NCBI GenBank assembly: GCA_030549495.1
Contig: JAUIRK010000913.1
Span: 301,620 to 365,619, forward strand
Direction of reading: 5' to 3'
Source of the DNA: Nectonema munidae
Lineage: Eukaryota; Nematomorpha; Nectonematoida; Nectonematidae
Length of the DNA: 64,000 nucleotides
In this document: positions 47,435 through 59,574 of the stretch, one piece after another
Position numbering within the stretch: the first letter of the stretch is position 1
Layout of the letters: every line of letters starts with the position of its first letter
The notes under the pieces: generated by a model
Seen by the model: only the letters and a program-made list of their open reading frames with translations
What the model was told of the DNA's origin: nothing
Database searches by the model: none
Position numbers and translations under genes: made by a program

Positions 47435-50043
47435 TTAAATTTTTGTTAGGATCCAACGGATCTTATCATAAAGTTGTTTGGATTCCCAATTTTTTAAATT
47501 GGGATTCCTTTCTATTTCTTCTTTTACCTCGTAGGTAAAAATGCATCTACTTTTTATGTATTTCTTGAAAATCTTTATTATTTTTTTATCATCCTCTTTA
47601 AATTTGAATTTTCCTTTTGTGTTTTTCTTTATATACTTCGCAACTATTCCTTTGTCTAGACGAACCCGAAGGAAACGCCTACACAAAGGAGAGTCTTCAG
47701 AAATTAATGAAATGTCAAGTTGGGATGTTGGAGTGCGGAGAGCAGTGTTCGAAGTTGTAGGTGGAGAATTATATGGATGGAGAAATGAAGGTGGGCTTAA
47801 ATGTCGAGGAGTATGTGTTGGAGCTATGAATGTGTCGAAGGGAGAGAGCGAATAGGAGGGGGTTGATTCAAATTGCAAGGTGTTGAGTGGAGTCGAATTT
47901 TGAGGAGGTTTTAAACATCAAAGTATAGGCAAAGGAGTGAGAGGAGATGGAGAAGAAGGTGAACAAAGGGAAGAAAAATTGAAAGTTGGAGAAGGAGTAC
48001 GAGGAGGTAAGGAAGAGGGAGAAGGTAGAGAGGAGTGAGAAGGTGAAGATTCTGATGTATTGTAGGTTGGAGAAGGAAAGGAAGAAGGAGGAGGTAGGGA
48101 GGAGTGAGGAGGTGAACATTCTGATGATGAAGACGTATAAATTTGATGTTGCGGTTTAAAATGTACTCTTTTTGATTCTAAAAATAAAAAACAGAAACAT
48201 ATTAATTTTAATCCTCTAAATATTCATCTAATTACTATTTTCTTTAAGTTTGTCTATTGTTATGTTGATTCTTTTTTGCGCATGAAAATTTTCCAATAAT
48301 ATATCACTATGATCATAGTAACTAAAAAAACGTAGTAAAAAAAAGATATAAAGTTATATACTTCTTTTGGGTTTTGCTACTATGATTCATCACAGTAGCA
48401 AGATCGTTTAATTGATTTTCATGTTGGTACTTGAAAAAGGTAACCAACGATTTCCTTAATAGATGATTTGATACTTTTTTTTCAGTATCGTTTTTGAATA
48501 GCTTTTAAAAAATAACAGTAATATATTTACATGGTAAAAAAATAAAAAAATTTTAAATACGAATTAAAAATTTTTCCAATAAAACTTGTTGTTAGTTTTT
48601 TCATGGAGGTTGAAATAAAAAAATTATTTATTTTCGCATCAGAATCTACTCTCCATTTTCTAGAAACAAAATTTAAAATAAATTCACATAATGTAATAAG
48701 CTTAATACGTTACTTATAATAAAAATCCATGATTTGGTATAACTCTGAGGGGACAGTCATGCACGCCACCCCTCGCCTTTCATTTTTATGCCCGCAAACC
48801 ATAATTAAATAGAAGCCATCTTTATATGTTGCGCTATGGAATTCGGAGATGGTTAAGTTTATAGCCACTCCAACCCTTTGCGCATTTATTGAAAGGAATT
48901 TGATAATTAAATGATCCCTTAGGCCTATTATAGATTTCTTATCAATTCTTTTTTCGGTCATAATATTTACAATCTTGAAGTGATCTTCTAATTTGTTAAG
49001 ATATTCTTTAATTTCACTTTTTGTGATAACAACTGTGCAATCCATTAAGGAGTGCGATCTAATAACAGCTGATTTTTTGGTTCCCTTAAAAAATAAACTT
49101 TAATTTTTTACAAAGAAAAAAAAATGATATATACCTTTTGATGTACGATTAATTAAAATGTCAAATGTCTCGTAATCACAAATAAAATCTTTTGGGAAAT
49201 TATTCTTATACAGCCTGAAAAAGTCGAGAAATCTTTTGCAATATATTAAGTAACTTATTATAGTTCCTATTTAATAAAGATTAAAATTAGTTAAAATAAT
49301 TAAAAAAAACAAATTATTTAACCTGGTTGCTTTGATTTTTCCCATTTGAAAATAATTGCTGATTGAAAATCAGATATTGAAGAAAAAACGTCCAACCAAG
49401 ATTTATTGACAAAATATTTGCAAAAATCTACAAAATTTTTGCTATAACCCTATAGTTTTCATAACATCCTTTTTCATTCTGGCGGTCAAGCAATCCTGAC
49501 CCCAGGCATATATAGAAATTAAGCAGTATTATATTTAACATTCCTATATAAAAAGAATAATAATTAACTTGGATTAATATTAATATAAATAAATTTACCC
49601 CATTTAATTTCATCTTCTTTAAATTTTTTATGGTACTGGGATATTATAACTGGTTCAATATTTATTTCATCTGCCGACAAAACCGAGCGGTTTTGATTAT
49701 TTTTTTCTTTAAGCTCTGTTTATATTCATCATCTAAGATTAAAAAAATTAAAATCTGAGTACATCATATTTATAAACAAAAAAATTTTATGAATTTTTTT
49801 AATATGAACGTCCAACCGCGCATATGTTTTGTCACATATTGGACAACTAGTTTTTTCTTTCCCAGTGGTAACCACTCTTTGATATTTGGCAGTATTACTC
49901 ATATTATGTACATTTGCCATATGTCTTTTAAATTTACATACGCTAACGCCACATATTTCACATGTAAATTTCTAAAAAAAATATTATAATTACATCCTAG
50001 ATCTATCCCTCAGAGTGAAAAAAAAACTTACTTTAGTAGACAT
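47435..50043 (-). CDS. Zinc finger / tyrosine recombinase gene, ten exons, Crypton-like
   Basis: Proposed exons (minus strand): 50043-50032, 49971-49786, 49732-49599, 49543-49323, 49266-49135, 49068-48714, 48650-48562, 48501-48362, 48321-48237, 48177-47435. Most introns are 40-66 bp with GT-AG ends, and the phases agree at six of nine junctions. Exon 2 encodes two Cys/His zinc fingers (FTCEICG...RHMANVH and CPICDKTYARLDVHIKKIH). Exons 4-6 hold a core-binding-like helical region. Exon 6 has the box I Arg in NAQRVGVAINLTISEF and a GHKN Lys. Exon 8 has HLLR (HxxR) and MNHSS. Exon 9 opens with NYYDH, the Tyr nucleophile region. Exon 10 has a Pro/Ser-rich linker and a basic helical C terminus (KEDDKKIIKIFKKYIK). 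The enzyme class cuts and rejoins DNA through a phosphotyrosine bond. Oddities: one TGA in the linker (about 47913), a frame conflict near 49440, and frame conflicts next to A-runs in exons 3 and 8, which could be decay or homopolymer errors. Exon 2's donor is unresolved. Confidence 0.7.
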
Positions 50044-50439
50044 GATGTTTGTATAATTAAAATGAACAAAAAAATGAAGAAGCAAAGGAGTTAGCAAAAG
50101 GAAAAATATAGCAAAGGGAGAATAGCAAAGCAAAATGAATAACGATATAAAGGAAGGTAAGGACTTGAAAGGAAGGAAAGGACTTCTAACTTAAAAAAAG
50201 TTATTAGAAATCGAAATACGTCACAAAAAATAGTCTATGAAAAAATTGGGCATAGGTTCACCTTGGAAAACTGAAGAAAAACATAGGGCAAATCATTTGA
50301 AATTAATAGACCGAAATATTTTTTGAAAAAAAAATAAATTTAGAAAAATTATTATAAAAAACAAAAAAAACTTTTTAGATCGTAAAATAGATTAAAAAAA
50401 AAATAACGTTTTCTCCACCCCCGAAAACCCCAGAGAGGT

Positions 50440-51400
50440 GAAAATTCGGTCTTAGAACAGTGAATTCGTCAAAAAAACGGACTTTGTTTTGGTTAAAAAA
50501 GTGCAAAAAATTGGCGGCGTTAACTGCCCATTGGGCCATCCATCACTTTTTGACAGGGGGCAGTAAACTGACCTCAAGTTAGTACAATGTACTTACTTGT
50601 ACTAACTACATCCATCAAAACTTGACATTAGTACAATGTACTAGAAATTTCTTAATCAATCACTTTTTGACAGGATGGAATTTTTTCTAAATTTATACCT
50701 TGGGAATTCTAATTAGTACCTTGGGAATATTTCTCCAAATTTTTTATTATTTTAATTGTTTTTTTTTTATTTATTTTTAAAAAAAAAATTTTATGATCCC
50801 GTTTATATTTTTCTATAATATTTGGCTCTCTTGTGTAGTTTTTTATGCTGATTCCAGCGCTGCCTTCAGTCTTTCCATATCTCATACCCGTCCCGATCCA
50901 CGGAGCCCCAAAGTACCCAAAATTTGAACATGAGTGACCGTGACCAATATAATAGTTGAATCTGATGTAGTTTTTGATTCCAACGGTGGAATCAGTTTTT
51001 CCATATCTCGTACCGTTCGGGAACTACCGGGATCCGGCTTCGGTCCCGGAGTCAAAAATTAGGAACGTGACCAAAATAATTACAGAATATGATGTAGAAT
51101 ACATTTATAAACAATTATATAAAGTTTCAGAAGGATCGAACATGTAGTTTTGGCTGGGCACTTATGAGCCAATTCAAAAACAATTTAAAATATAGTTGAT
51201 TCTGACTCAGTTTTAAGCGTAGATTTTAAATCTGCAATCAGAATTTGAATATCTCTTTTAATTAAAAAGTTATGACATTTTTACATTAACGGACCTTTTT
51301 TCCAAGGAGAATTTTTTCGAAATTTTTTTATAATCGATTCTGACTCAGTTTTAACTACTAACGGACTTTTTTCCCAAGGGGGGTTAGAAATTCTTTATAC
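50440..51400. repeat. Higher-order repeat array, right block
   Basis: The segment 50750-51190 repeats, in the same orientation, the text found at about 43795-44360 (for example ATTCCAGCGCTGCCTTCAG, TGACCAATATAATAGTTGAA, and ATTTATAAACAATTATATAA). It is followed by two more modules (51192 and 51336) with TCTGCAATCAGAATTTGAAT and ACTAACGGAC boxes. At 50540-50690 a local pair of ATCACTTTTTGACAGG units with GTACAATGTACTT palindromes is present. The block lies 5' of the recombinase gene, so the gene is bracketed by related sequence. Confidence 0.8.
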
Positions 51401-51589
51401 AATTTAACAATTTTTTTATTATAAATAATGATAATTTCAAAATTTCTACAATACCATAGAGTAGAATTTTTGTAAATAAAAACTGTAAAATTCAATTTTC
51501 TTTATTATAAAAAATTTTCATTCTTAGTAGATGTTTTTTTCACTATATTAATCAATTCTCATCTTATACATTCAACACACGTTTATGTT

Positions 51590-52195
51590 TTCTTTACTTA
51601 TAATGCACCTAGCCTTATTAAGAAAACTCACAAAGATGAAGGCATTTTATTGAGACAATTTTTTACAATATTCATTTTACTAGACTCCCAATCTTGGAGA
51701 ATGCTAAATCTCTTTTGGAAACTGAAACCAAAAATAAACCTACTAAAGATCCTAGATTTTACTCAAATTATCCTTAAGAATTTAGATTAGGATTTGAGTG
51801 ATGAATTGATACTTGACTCAATAATAAATAAAAATGAATACATAAAGCCATTACTTGAAAAAAAAGTTTTTAGAATAGCTTTTTCCAAAAGAAATAAAAT
51901 GTTGAATAACAAACTTGCAATTTTTTCCGTATATAATGATATAAAAAGTATGGAAGTAATTTGTATTTATTGTAGTGTTATTACAAGATTTTTATTTTTA
52001 TTCATACAAGCAATGCAAAAATTATTGTAGTTTTGGTCATACATCTTCATATTATAGGAACAAAAACACGTCTATAAATTTTTCGCTGAAGGCCATAAAT
52101 CTGTCAAAGAAAGATTCCGATAAATGTATTAATTGTATACAAAAAAAATTTGCAAAGTTTAATCATGATGCATTCAGCAAATACTATTAAAAAAT
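51590..52195 (+). pseudogene. LINE ORF1 remnant with zinc knuckle
   Basis: The text DELILDSIINKNEYIKPLLE and FRIAFSKRNKMLNNKLAIFS is followed, after a frame change near 51965, by QCKNYCSFGHTSSYYRNKN and KDSDKCINCIQKKFAKFNHD. The C-x2-C/FGH arrangement is the CCHC knuckle of the RNA-binding ORF1 protein of Jockey-like LINEs. Here the fourth ligand is changed (Tyr for Cys) and a second knuckle is shortened. No reverse transcriptase follows, so only a fragment is present. It could come from the same LINE family as 18733-20320, but the two do not overlap, so that cannot be tested here. Confidence 0.65.
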
Positions 52196-52231
52196 GTTCA
52201 TTATTTACTGTATAAATAAGATTATGAGTAT

Positions 52232-52580
52232 AATCTTTTATTTTATTATTTTGTATCAATATTCATATAAACCTACAGATATATTTGTGCTCCATATCTT
52301 TAAAAATGTATAAGTTTTATTTTATTATTTTGTATCAATATTCATATAAACCTACATATATATTTGTTGCTGCATATATTCATTCCTCTCTCTTTAAAAA
52401 TGTATAAGTTTTATTTTATTATTTTGTATCAATATTCATATAAACCTACATATATATCTGTTGCTGCATATATTCATTCCTTTCTCTTTAAAAATGTATA
52501 AGTTTTATTTTATTATTTTGTATCAATATTCATATAAACCTATATATATGTGTTGCTCGTCCATATATTCATTCCTCTAC
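52232..52580 (+). repeat. Tandem repeat, four units of about 79-94 bp
   Basis: Units begin with TTTTATTTTATTATTTTGTA at about 52235, 52314, 52408 and 52502, and include CATATAAACCTAC and CTCTTTAAAAATGTATAAG. The first unit is about 15 bp shorter than the others. Confidence 0.85.
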
Positions 52581-52663
52581 TTAATCCTTTTTTCTTTAAT
52601 ATACTATGCATCCTCATACATTATTATATGTACTTTTTTCCTTATCTAAATCATACATGTAAC

Positions 52664-52702
52664 CAGAGGCGTACTCAGAAATTTTTTCTAGGGGGGGGGG
52701 GG
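52664..52702. mobile_element. Left end of a hAT-type repeat with poly-G
   Basis: CAGAGGCGTACTCAGAAATT, followed by a run of 12 G at 52691-52702, matches the style of the CAGTGGCGTAGTCAGAAATT terminus at 31693. The matching right end was not found. The hAT fragment at 52862-53450 lies just inside. Confidence 0.5.
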
Positions 52703-52861
52703 CAAAGTTAGAGTCTAATTAATTTTAAAAAGTTTTAACAATTTCAAAAACTTATTAGTTAGGTTTATTCCAATCAGTAACGGTTGCAATTATTACCTCT
52801 CTTCATCTTCTGAATTTATTTGGCAACAAAAACTAACAATACCAAAAAAATGAGATCTTCA

Positions 52862-53450
52862 TTACTTGAAAAGAAAAAGTTTGACTAACAACAAATGAGA
52901 AAATTTTTTTCTAAAATTTATATAATTTTGCAAAAAGTTTTGAAAAACAAAAAATAAGATATTGATGACTTCTTTAAAATGTAAGTCTTCTTTTATTTGA
53001 AAAAAAATATGAATTTTTCTGTCAATTTTTTTAGTATATTCTTTCATAAAAGAAAGAAATGTTAAATTGTTTCTTCTAGGCGGAGTTGAAAAACTTCTTT
53101 CACAAACTGCTGTACTCAAAACTACCGTAAAAAGCCTGAAAGAGAATAAGAGTTATTTTACATAATACAAAATTGCTTTAAATACCTTCATATAGTTTAT
53201 ATATGTTAGGAAACTTTAAGTTCCGAAAAAATCTACTGAGATATATTTTGTAGATGGAATATAAAAGGTTTCAGTTTTTCATATTCCAAAAATCCTACAC
53301 TTTCAGGGGATAAATATGAAAGTGCTTTCATTATTGTGCAGTTTTTTTCATTAAACCTGAAAAAACAATTAAAAGGATGAACATTTGTCGAAAACCAAAC
53401 AAGAAGAAAATATGCAACTATTTCATTTTGTATTCTTGGTGACAAATAAG
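52862..53450 (-). pseudogene. hAT transposase C-terminal fragment
   Basis: On the minus strand CTIMKALSYLSPESVGFLEY and EKLKPFIFHLQN (about 53330-53240) precede, after a gap of about 90 bases, FTVVLSTAVCERSFST (about 53140-53090), the hAT dimerisation signature with its conserved C-E-R-S-F-S. Downstream residues KEYTKKIDRK and the following frame no longer match. The N-terminal zinc finger and catalytic core are not visible to the right. Confidence 0.6.
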
Positions 53451-53459
53451 TGGAGTTTT

Positions 53460-55640
53460 TTGGAATGGAAACTGCTATCTTAAATTTTTCCGATAAAATT
53501 AATCATTAGATAATAAAATTATCAGTGCTGGAACATGACTTGTTTGAAAGTTTCAAAAACTTTCTTATTTCATTTATCCATATGTTCAATTTCTATTTTG
53601 GGAATTTCAAAGATAAAAATAGTACATCAAACTTCCTCAATATTAAAACTTCATTTTTGGACATAACTTATATCGACTACTTCAGATGTTATCAAAAAAA
53701 TTTATGTTGATAAATATACTTTTAACAGAATTTTTTATAAAAAAATAATTTCAAAACGGTAAATATAAACTTTGTGTTGAAATAACATGCAGTGAAAAGT
53801 ATTTTTTTGACTATTTTGTGCTTATCATAAAATTATACTAACTCAAAAATCAGTTGAATAAACTAGTTACAAAAAGTTAATAAAAAATTTTCTCAAGTGA
53901 AAAAAAAGTACCTAAAAAACATTTATATCATCATTCATTCGCTCTAATGAGCAGGTCTTTGTCCTGGCGAGCCAAGGTCAACCTTGGTAAAAAACATTTA
54001 TAATATTCATCAAATTAAATTAACTAAATTTTACAATTGATAATTTACTTTATTTTTATATCTGATTTAACTATAAATTTTCAAAGATTTTCCCAATTTT
54101 CACATTTAAATAACCTAGTTAAAACGATTAACTGATCGACATCTTCATTAATGCAACTTTTTGTTTTGACAATGTGATATGAAAGATCTTTATAGAATTA
54201 CTGTATATTTTGATCAAAATGAGGACTGATATTGTTTGAAATTCAGTTTCTTAAATTTTGAAGACAGTTCGAACTCTATTTTTTCGTGAACTGTATAATT
54301 AAAACTTCCATTGATACTGTCTGCCTCACAATCATATCACAGGATAATAAGCGCATATCATAGGAACATATGTTGATGATGAAAAATGAGGTGTCATTCA
54401 AGCAATTGTAGTCAGGCATATTTTGATGGCAATATATTATTGGTTGTGAAGAATTACAACTTGTTATGATTTCTGAGTCTAGTGTAGTATAGTTTGAAAG
54501 GGGCAAATTTTTTTTTCAGGGGGATTTTTTTCCTGCTTCTAACACAACTACTCACACTAAAAATTTGCCTCCTCCTAGAACTCTGGTCTATGAACCCACT
54601 CTTAGATTTTATCTATCATTCATCTTTAAACAGTTATCCTTTCAACCAAGTATATCTCATTACAACTCAGCCTTTAATCAGTACTAAAGATCGTCTCTCC
54701 TACTCATCTACTAGTAACTCCATTCAATTCTTTTCATTCAAAGCATTAATATCTTCTACATTTAGTACTTCAACTTGATAAAGACTCGTGGAGTCGAAAA
54801 TTCGTTTTATTTAAATAAATTTGTTTGAAACTTTACTCTTTTTATTTATCTAGTATGTGGGCTTTTTTTATAATAGGCTTGCAAAACAGGTAGATGTTCA
54901 TATCATTAAAAAAATGTTTGACTAATATGGGGACAAGTACACACAATATGTCTTTTTTTCAATGTAGTATATAATATAGACCCTAAGTTATAAGGTTAAC
55001 TATAGATAATGCCAAAATTTTGATGAAAAATTTTAATTTTTGATTGACAGTTTTGGACATGAAAGTTATTCAACTACCATGAAAATGGTATCAAAAATTG
55101 CAGCAAGGGATTTTAGGAAAAGTGACAAAATTTTAAGGGATATGGTTCATCCAATTTTATACAATTAAATTTTTGAAGCCCCCCCCCCCCAGCACTAATA
55201 TGGTTAAAATGTAATAACAAAATACACAGATATATAATTTCTTTTTTAAATAAAGCCCATTAAATTTATGAATAAAACTTGTTTGAGTTTTGGAATATAA
55301 ATCTAAACCTTAAAGATTACTTTAAGTAAAGTAGAGTAATTAGAGAAAAAAGTTAGTTAAAATGTCTCAAATTAAAATTTAGTAATCCAACATTTTTCCT
55401 TGTCCCATATATCTTAGATCTTTAAAATCTAAACAAACAAAAAACACTAAAGGAAAAATTTTTAAATCCATACGCCATTTTTAAGATTATTTGTGACTGT
55501 CATGCGCCGGTGTCATTAAACACGCGCGTGCAAGTAAACCAAAGAATAAAAACACATGCACTAAGTGCATATATATTCAAAAATTGATAAGAAATTAATA
55601 AAAAAAAAAAAAATTTTTTTAATTTAATTTTTCTTGTTTT
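53460..55640. other. AT-rich DNA, no gene recognised
   Basis: Includes a poly-C run of 12 at 55179-55190 and a GAGCAGGTCTTTGTCC patch near 53948 with higher GC. Open frames at 54276-54506 (minus) and 54494-54778 (plus) have no recognisable motif. Confidence 0.35.
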
Positions 55641-57751
55641 GATCAAAAACGGGTCGTGGCAAAATGAGCTGACAGAAACAAAGTTAAATTGCCACCTAAT
55701 AAAAAAAGATATGAACATGAAACTTGACATACATATAAATCTCGAGTTTCTTATTCAGAAAAATATCATCTTAATCTATAAAGTTATGTTAAAGACCTCA
55801 TTCTGATGATAAGAATGCAAAATTTTTATAATTGTGAACCATTTTTGTCACCTCGATAAGGATTGAAATGTCTATGCGAAAAAATTAAAGCAAAATTTTT
55901 TATTTTTCAAAGAAAAAAAATAAAATTAAACAAAATATAAATAAAAACTTTAAAATTTCTTAACAAGTAAATATATTTAAATTTTATTATAAAATAACTT
56001 AAATTAACAAATTTAGAAAATGTTAGATTATTCCCAAATAAAAAAATCGTGTTTATGCTAAAATGATTTTACAATATTTTTTGACATATTTCTCAATTTT
56101 TTTTGAAAACTATTCTATTTAATTGTACAGCTTTGTTTTATATAATAAGTACACTAAAACCTGAAGATTAAAAACAAGTAGAGATAACTTTAATTTTAAT
56201 GTATTATTCTGTTTTTATGTATAATATTTTCCAGAAAATAAATTAAAACGACTCACCGCTATTGAATATCCGCAGACTTTTACTGATTATTTTTTATATG
56301 TAAAACTAAAAGTTTTGTGTTTTTGTCTAGATTTACTGAATAAAAGAAATTATATAAACACTATAATTTTGAGTTTCAAATTTCAATGGGGCTAAAAATG
56401 ACTCTAAAACGCTTATATATACTTTTTAAAAGAAAAATATAAAATTTTATATAATTTGCCTTTTTTTAATTCCAATCTTTTCGGTAAAGTTCTATTTTAA
56501 TTCGAAGTGAGATTGTGATCAAAAATGACCCCCATTTAAAAGATTTTTTCACTTTCTTTATATATTTTTTTGTTTCTTCTATGCAGTTGACATAACTCAC
56601 AATTATTGCACCTGAGGTCCCTTTAGGTAACTAAAATTTTTAATTTTCATTAGGTTAAAATGCTAAAGAATTTTAAAAAAATAGAATTTTCTTTTTAAAT
56701 TAAATACATGAAAACGAAATCTATAGAAGGACTTTGTAATGAATTGTACTTAACAAAGGTTATTGATATAAAAAAAAAAGTTATTTTCATGCCCTGTCTT
56801 AAACGCATTTTTCAAGTGCTTGAAAATTTTATAAGTGAACAAAATTTTTTCATATAATTAAAAAATCATCCAAATGAAATATTGTTAGAACACTCGTTTT
56901 TCTTAAATCAATCTACAACATACTAAAATTAATATTTTTATTGGCGAAAACCTGTCATTTTATAAAATTTAATTCAGAAGAGAATAGGAACTATTTAACT
57001 AATAGGTTTATTTTCATGTCTAAAATTTAAAAACACAACTTTACTTTTTTCTATTTATTTAATATTCTAACGATTTTTTTGATAACTTTAAGTATTTACT
57101 ATATTTTGCAGGGATCATGTATATATGACGTCCCTTAACAAGCGTGAAAAGTTGTTAATAAATTATAGACCTATTTATCTAAGTTAAACTGAGTGAAAAG
57201 TTTTAGAGATATTAAATTATCAAATGTTTAAGAAAAATGAAAAAAAGTTTTGGCTTAGAAAAAAAAACTGAAAGAATGAAAATTTCATTTAAAGTTTATA
57301 TGGGAACCTCAAAAAATATGACTTCATTAGTTCAGGGTGCGAAGTAGAAAATTTTCACTGAAGGGGGGGGGGGGGGGAGGGGGGAGGGGAATGCTCTGCT
57401 GTGTGGAGTCAACCCTTACATAGAAACACATAAACGTTGCAGGAAACGTCCCATGAGGTCTACTTCTACAAAAAAGATCAGTGCTTGTATGCATGTCTAA
57501 AGCTACATGCTACTACATGATACCATACGTTCTATATATCAAAAAAGTGTCAGTGAGAATTCTTATGAATATGGGTCATGACAAACACTGAAACTACAAG
57601 TTAGGCTATATTATTGAATGGCCTACTTACTCGATAGAAAGAATTACAATTTACAATTTTAAAATTTATTTTAACATAAAAAAGTGGTACGAAAAATTCT
57701 TCGAAATTCACTTTGTTGAAAAAAGTAGGTGCTGAAGACAAGGCACACACA

Positions 57752-57989
57752 CATTGGCGAATCTAAGGGGGCCTCTCCCCTATGAAAAATGGCTTCGAAA
57801 ATTACCCGTAATAATGTATACCCTTACATGTATAAAAAATAAAATTTTGCAATTTATTCATGGCAAAATAATGTTATAAATATGAAAACATAGGTAATTG
57901 TCGTATTCTCTGAAGACTTTTAGCAAAATTGCAAAAAAAAAATTAATAGATTTCGGCCCCCCTATAAGAAATTTCTCGATCCGCCACTG
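57752..57989. mobile_element. hAT MITE inserted in the left arm
   Basis: The ends are CATTGGCGAATCTAAGG (57752) and the complement of the right end, CAGTGGCGGATCGAGAA (57989). Both flanks are CACACACA (57744-57751 and 57990-57997). It truncates the C terminus of the hAT remnant next to it and is also present at the equivalent place in the right arm. Confidence 0.75.
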
Positions 57990-58470
57990 CACACACATCA
58001 TCTGTCTTTCGATCCTGACTGATTGCAGATCGATGGTTTTTTAACCAAGTGTGAACGTATTTTGTAAAATCTACCCGTGAAATAGGGGGTCCATTGATAT
58101 TCAGAAAAAGAACAGCATCAAATGCGCGTACACTCATCTGATTACGTTCTGATGTACAGATGTCATTCATCGAACTAAACCCACGTTCGCATTCAGCCGT
58201 GGAAACAGGGAATATATTAATAACTTGTAAAATGTTTTCATAGTCAGTTGATAAATATCCACATTTGAAATTTCGAAAGGCACATACAGTGGACATCACA
58301 TCTTGTTTGAAAAATCGAGCCACATCCATCACTTCCGTGTCTCCATAAGTTACCAATTCTTCTTACTTTTTCGATCAATTTCTGGGATCCAAGTGCACAC
58401 AGTCATTCAACAACTTCGAGTCAAATCTGCAATTGAGATTGTCAATCCCAGCTTGGATAAACTGGTTGTG
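57990..58470 (-). pseudogene. hAT transposase C-terminal fragment, left-arm copy
   Basis: The peptide includes FPVSTAECERGFSSMNDICT, RNQMSVRAFDAVLFLNING and YVHTWLKNH, the dimerisation domain of KIAA1586-like hAT transposases. It is the same family as the element at 41510-43288 but with intact motif residues. Only the last 150 or so residues are present, and the reading runs into the MITE at 57989. A stop near 58370 separates an upstream piece (CRFDSKLLNDCVHLD). Confidence 0.8.
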
Positions 58471-58656
58471 AAAGTTAGAAAGGGAAGATCCGGTTAGAGT
58501 TAAATTCAAAAACATCGAAGTTATTTATTGATACAATGTAATAATCATTACAATTCTTAATCTTCTAAATTATGGTCTACAAGATAACCATTGTGTCATG
58601 TCTAAAAATAGTTATAAAATTATAACATTTGAATTAAAAAGATTTTCATTTCTGCA

Positions 58657-59400
58657 TCATTTAGTAACCGATACCGGTATAAGCTCCTTCACCACGTCAA
58701 GGCGATGCAATTTGAAGGAGATAAGATATGCAACGAAATTTTTATAAGAGCGTATAAAAAAAATTATAGAAATAGGTTAAATTAAAATTGTGAAATCATA
58801 AAGTTTGTCCAATTTATTTTATCATCATTTTTCACATTTTTTAAAAAATCTAAATTTGGAGAAAAAATGATGCAAATAGCCAATACACTGGGAATTTTTT
58901 TTCAGAATAATAATTCATCATTTGAATTTCCAGAAATAAATAGTTAATGTAGCACATAGAAGGTAAAATGTTAGGTTGATTTTAACCCTAAGCACATTTC
59001 AAAATAATATAGATCAAACTACATTACCTTTACCAATCTATGCACAGGACGAGGAGAGGATTTTCGAAATTCATATTAATTACAATGAAAAAAACTATCG
59101 TCTGCGTTTATTAAAGAAAAATTGGGCATACATGGGTTAACTACTACAAGATAAGGAAACTGTTTATTTAATTCATTTTGAATATTCTTCCATGATAATA
59201 GAAAATATAGGAATTCAGAATATCTTTAGGATAAACTATTTCAAAGTGTAAAAAAGTTTAATTCAAAAAAATCGAGGTTATTTATTGATACAAAGTAATA
59301 ATTAATAATTACAATTCAAGAGTTATAATCTTAATCTTTGAAATTATGGTCTACAAGATAACCATTGTCATGGCGCACATCCGGAGACGAGGGGGTCCAA
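58657..59400. other. Loop DNA next to the left arm, with a partial third copy
   Basis: At 59262-59376 there is a third, direct copy of the inner arm end (TTATTTATTGATACAAAGTA and AAATTATGGTCTACAAGATA), diverged from 58498-58600. No gene was seen. Confidence 0.6.
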
Positions 59401-59574
59401 TGTGTTTTCAGGGGGGGGGGGGGCGAAAATCAATAATTTCTACAAGTAAGATTTACTTTTAAAAGCTTGAATATAAAAAATTTATGATGATCGCATTATA
59501 GGATGTAATGATCATTGGATATGACAATACATGATGATGTAAGATGAGATGCAAAAGAGAATGAAAGATCGAAT

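Larger units (their letters stand above)
55772..58656 (+). repeat. Large inverted repeat, left arm (about 2.9 kb)
   Basis: The arm pairs with 61239-64000 in opposite orientation. Matching anchors are AAAGTTATGTTAAAGACCT at about 55780 versus AGGTCTTTAACATAACTTT at about 63975; TTGACATAACTCACAATTAT at about 56587 versus its complement at about 63184; GTTGCAGGAAACGTCCCATG at about 57434 versus CATGGGACGTTTCCTGCAAC at about 62407; and GATTTTCATTTCTGCA ending at 58656 versus TGCAGAAATGAAAATC starting at 61239. Similarity is high throughout, broken by small indels and by a poly-G expansion (57363-57377) present in this arm only. Confidence 0.85.

Noticed and set aside
47541-48119. Frames opposite or offset to exon 10 of the recombinase gene
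   Set aside because: They reflect the Pro/Ser-rich low-complexity repeat read in other frames.
43530-51400. Interpretation as a DIRS/Ngaro-type retroelement
   Set aside because: No reverse transcriptase or RNase H reading is visible between the repeats. Only the tyrosine recombinase is present, so a Crypton-like label fits better.
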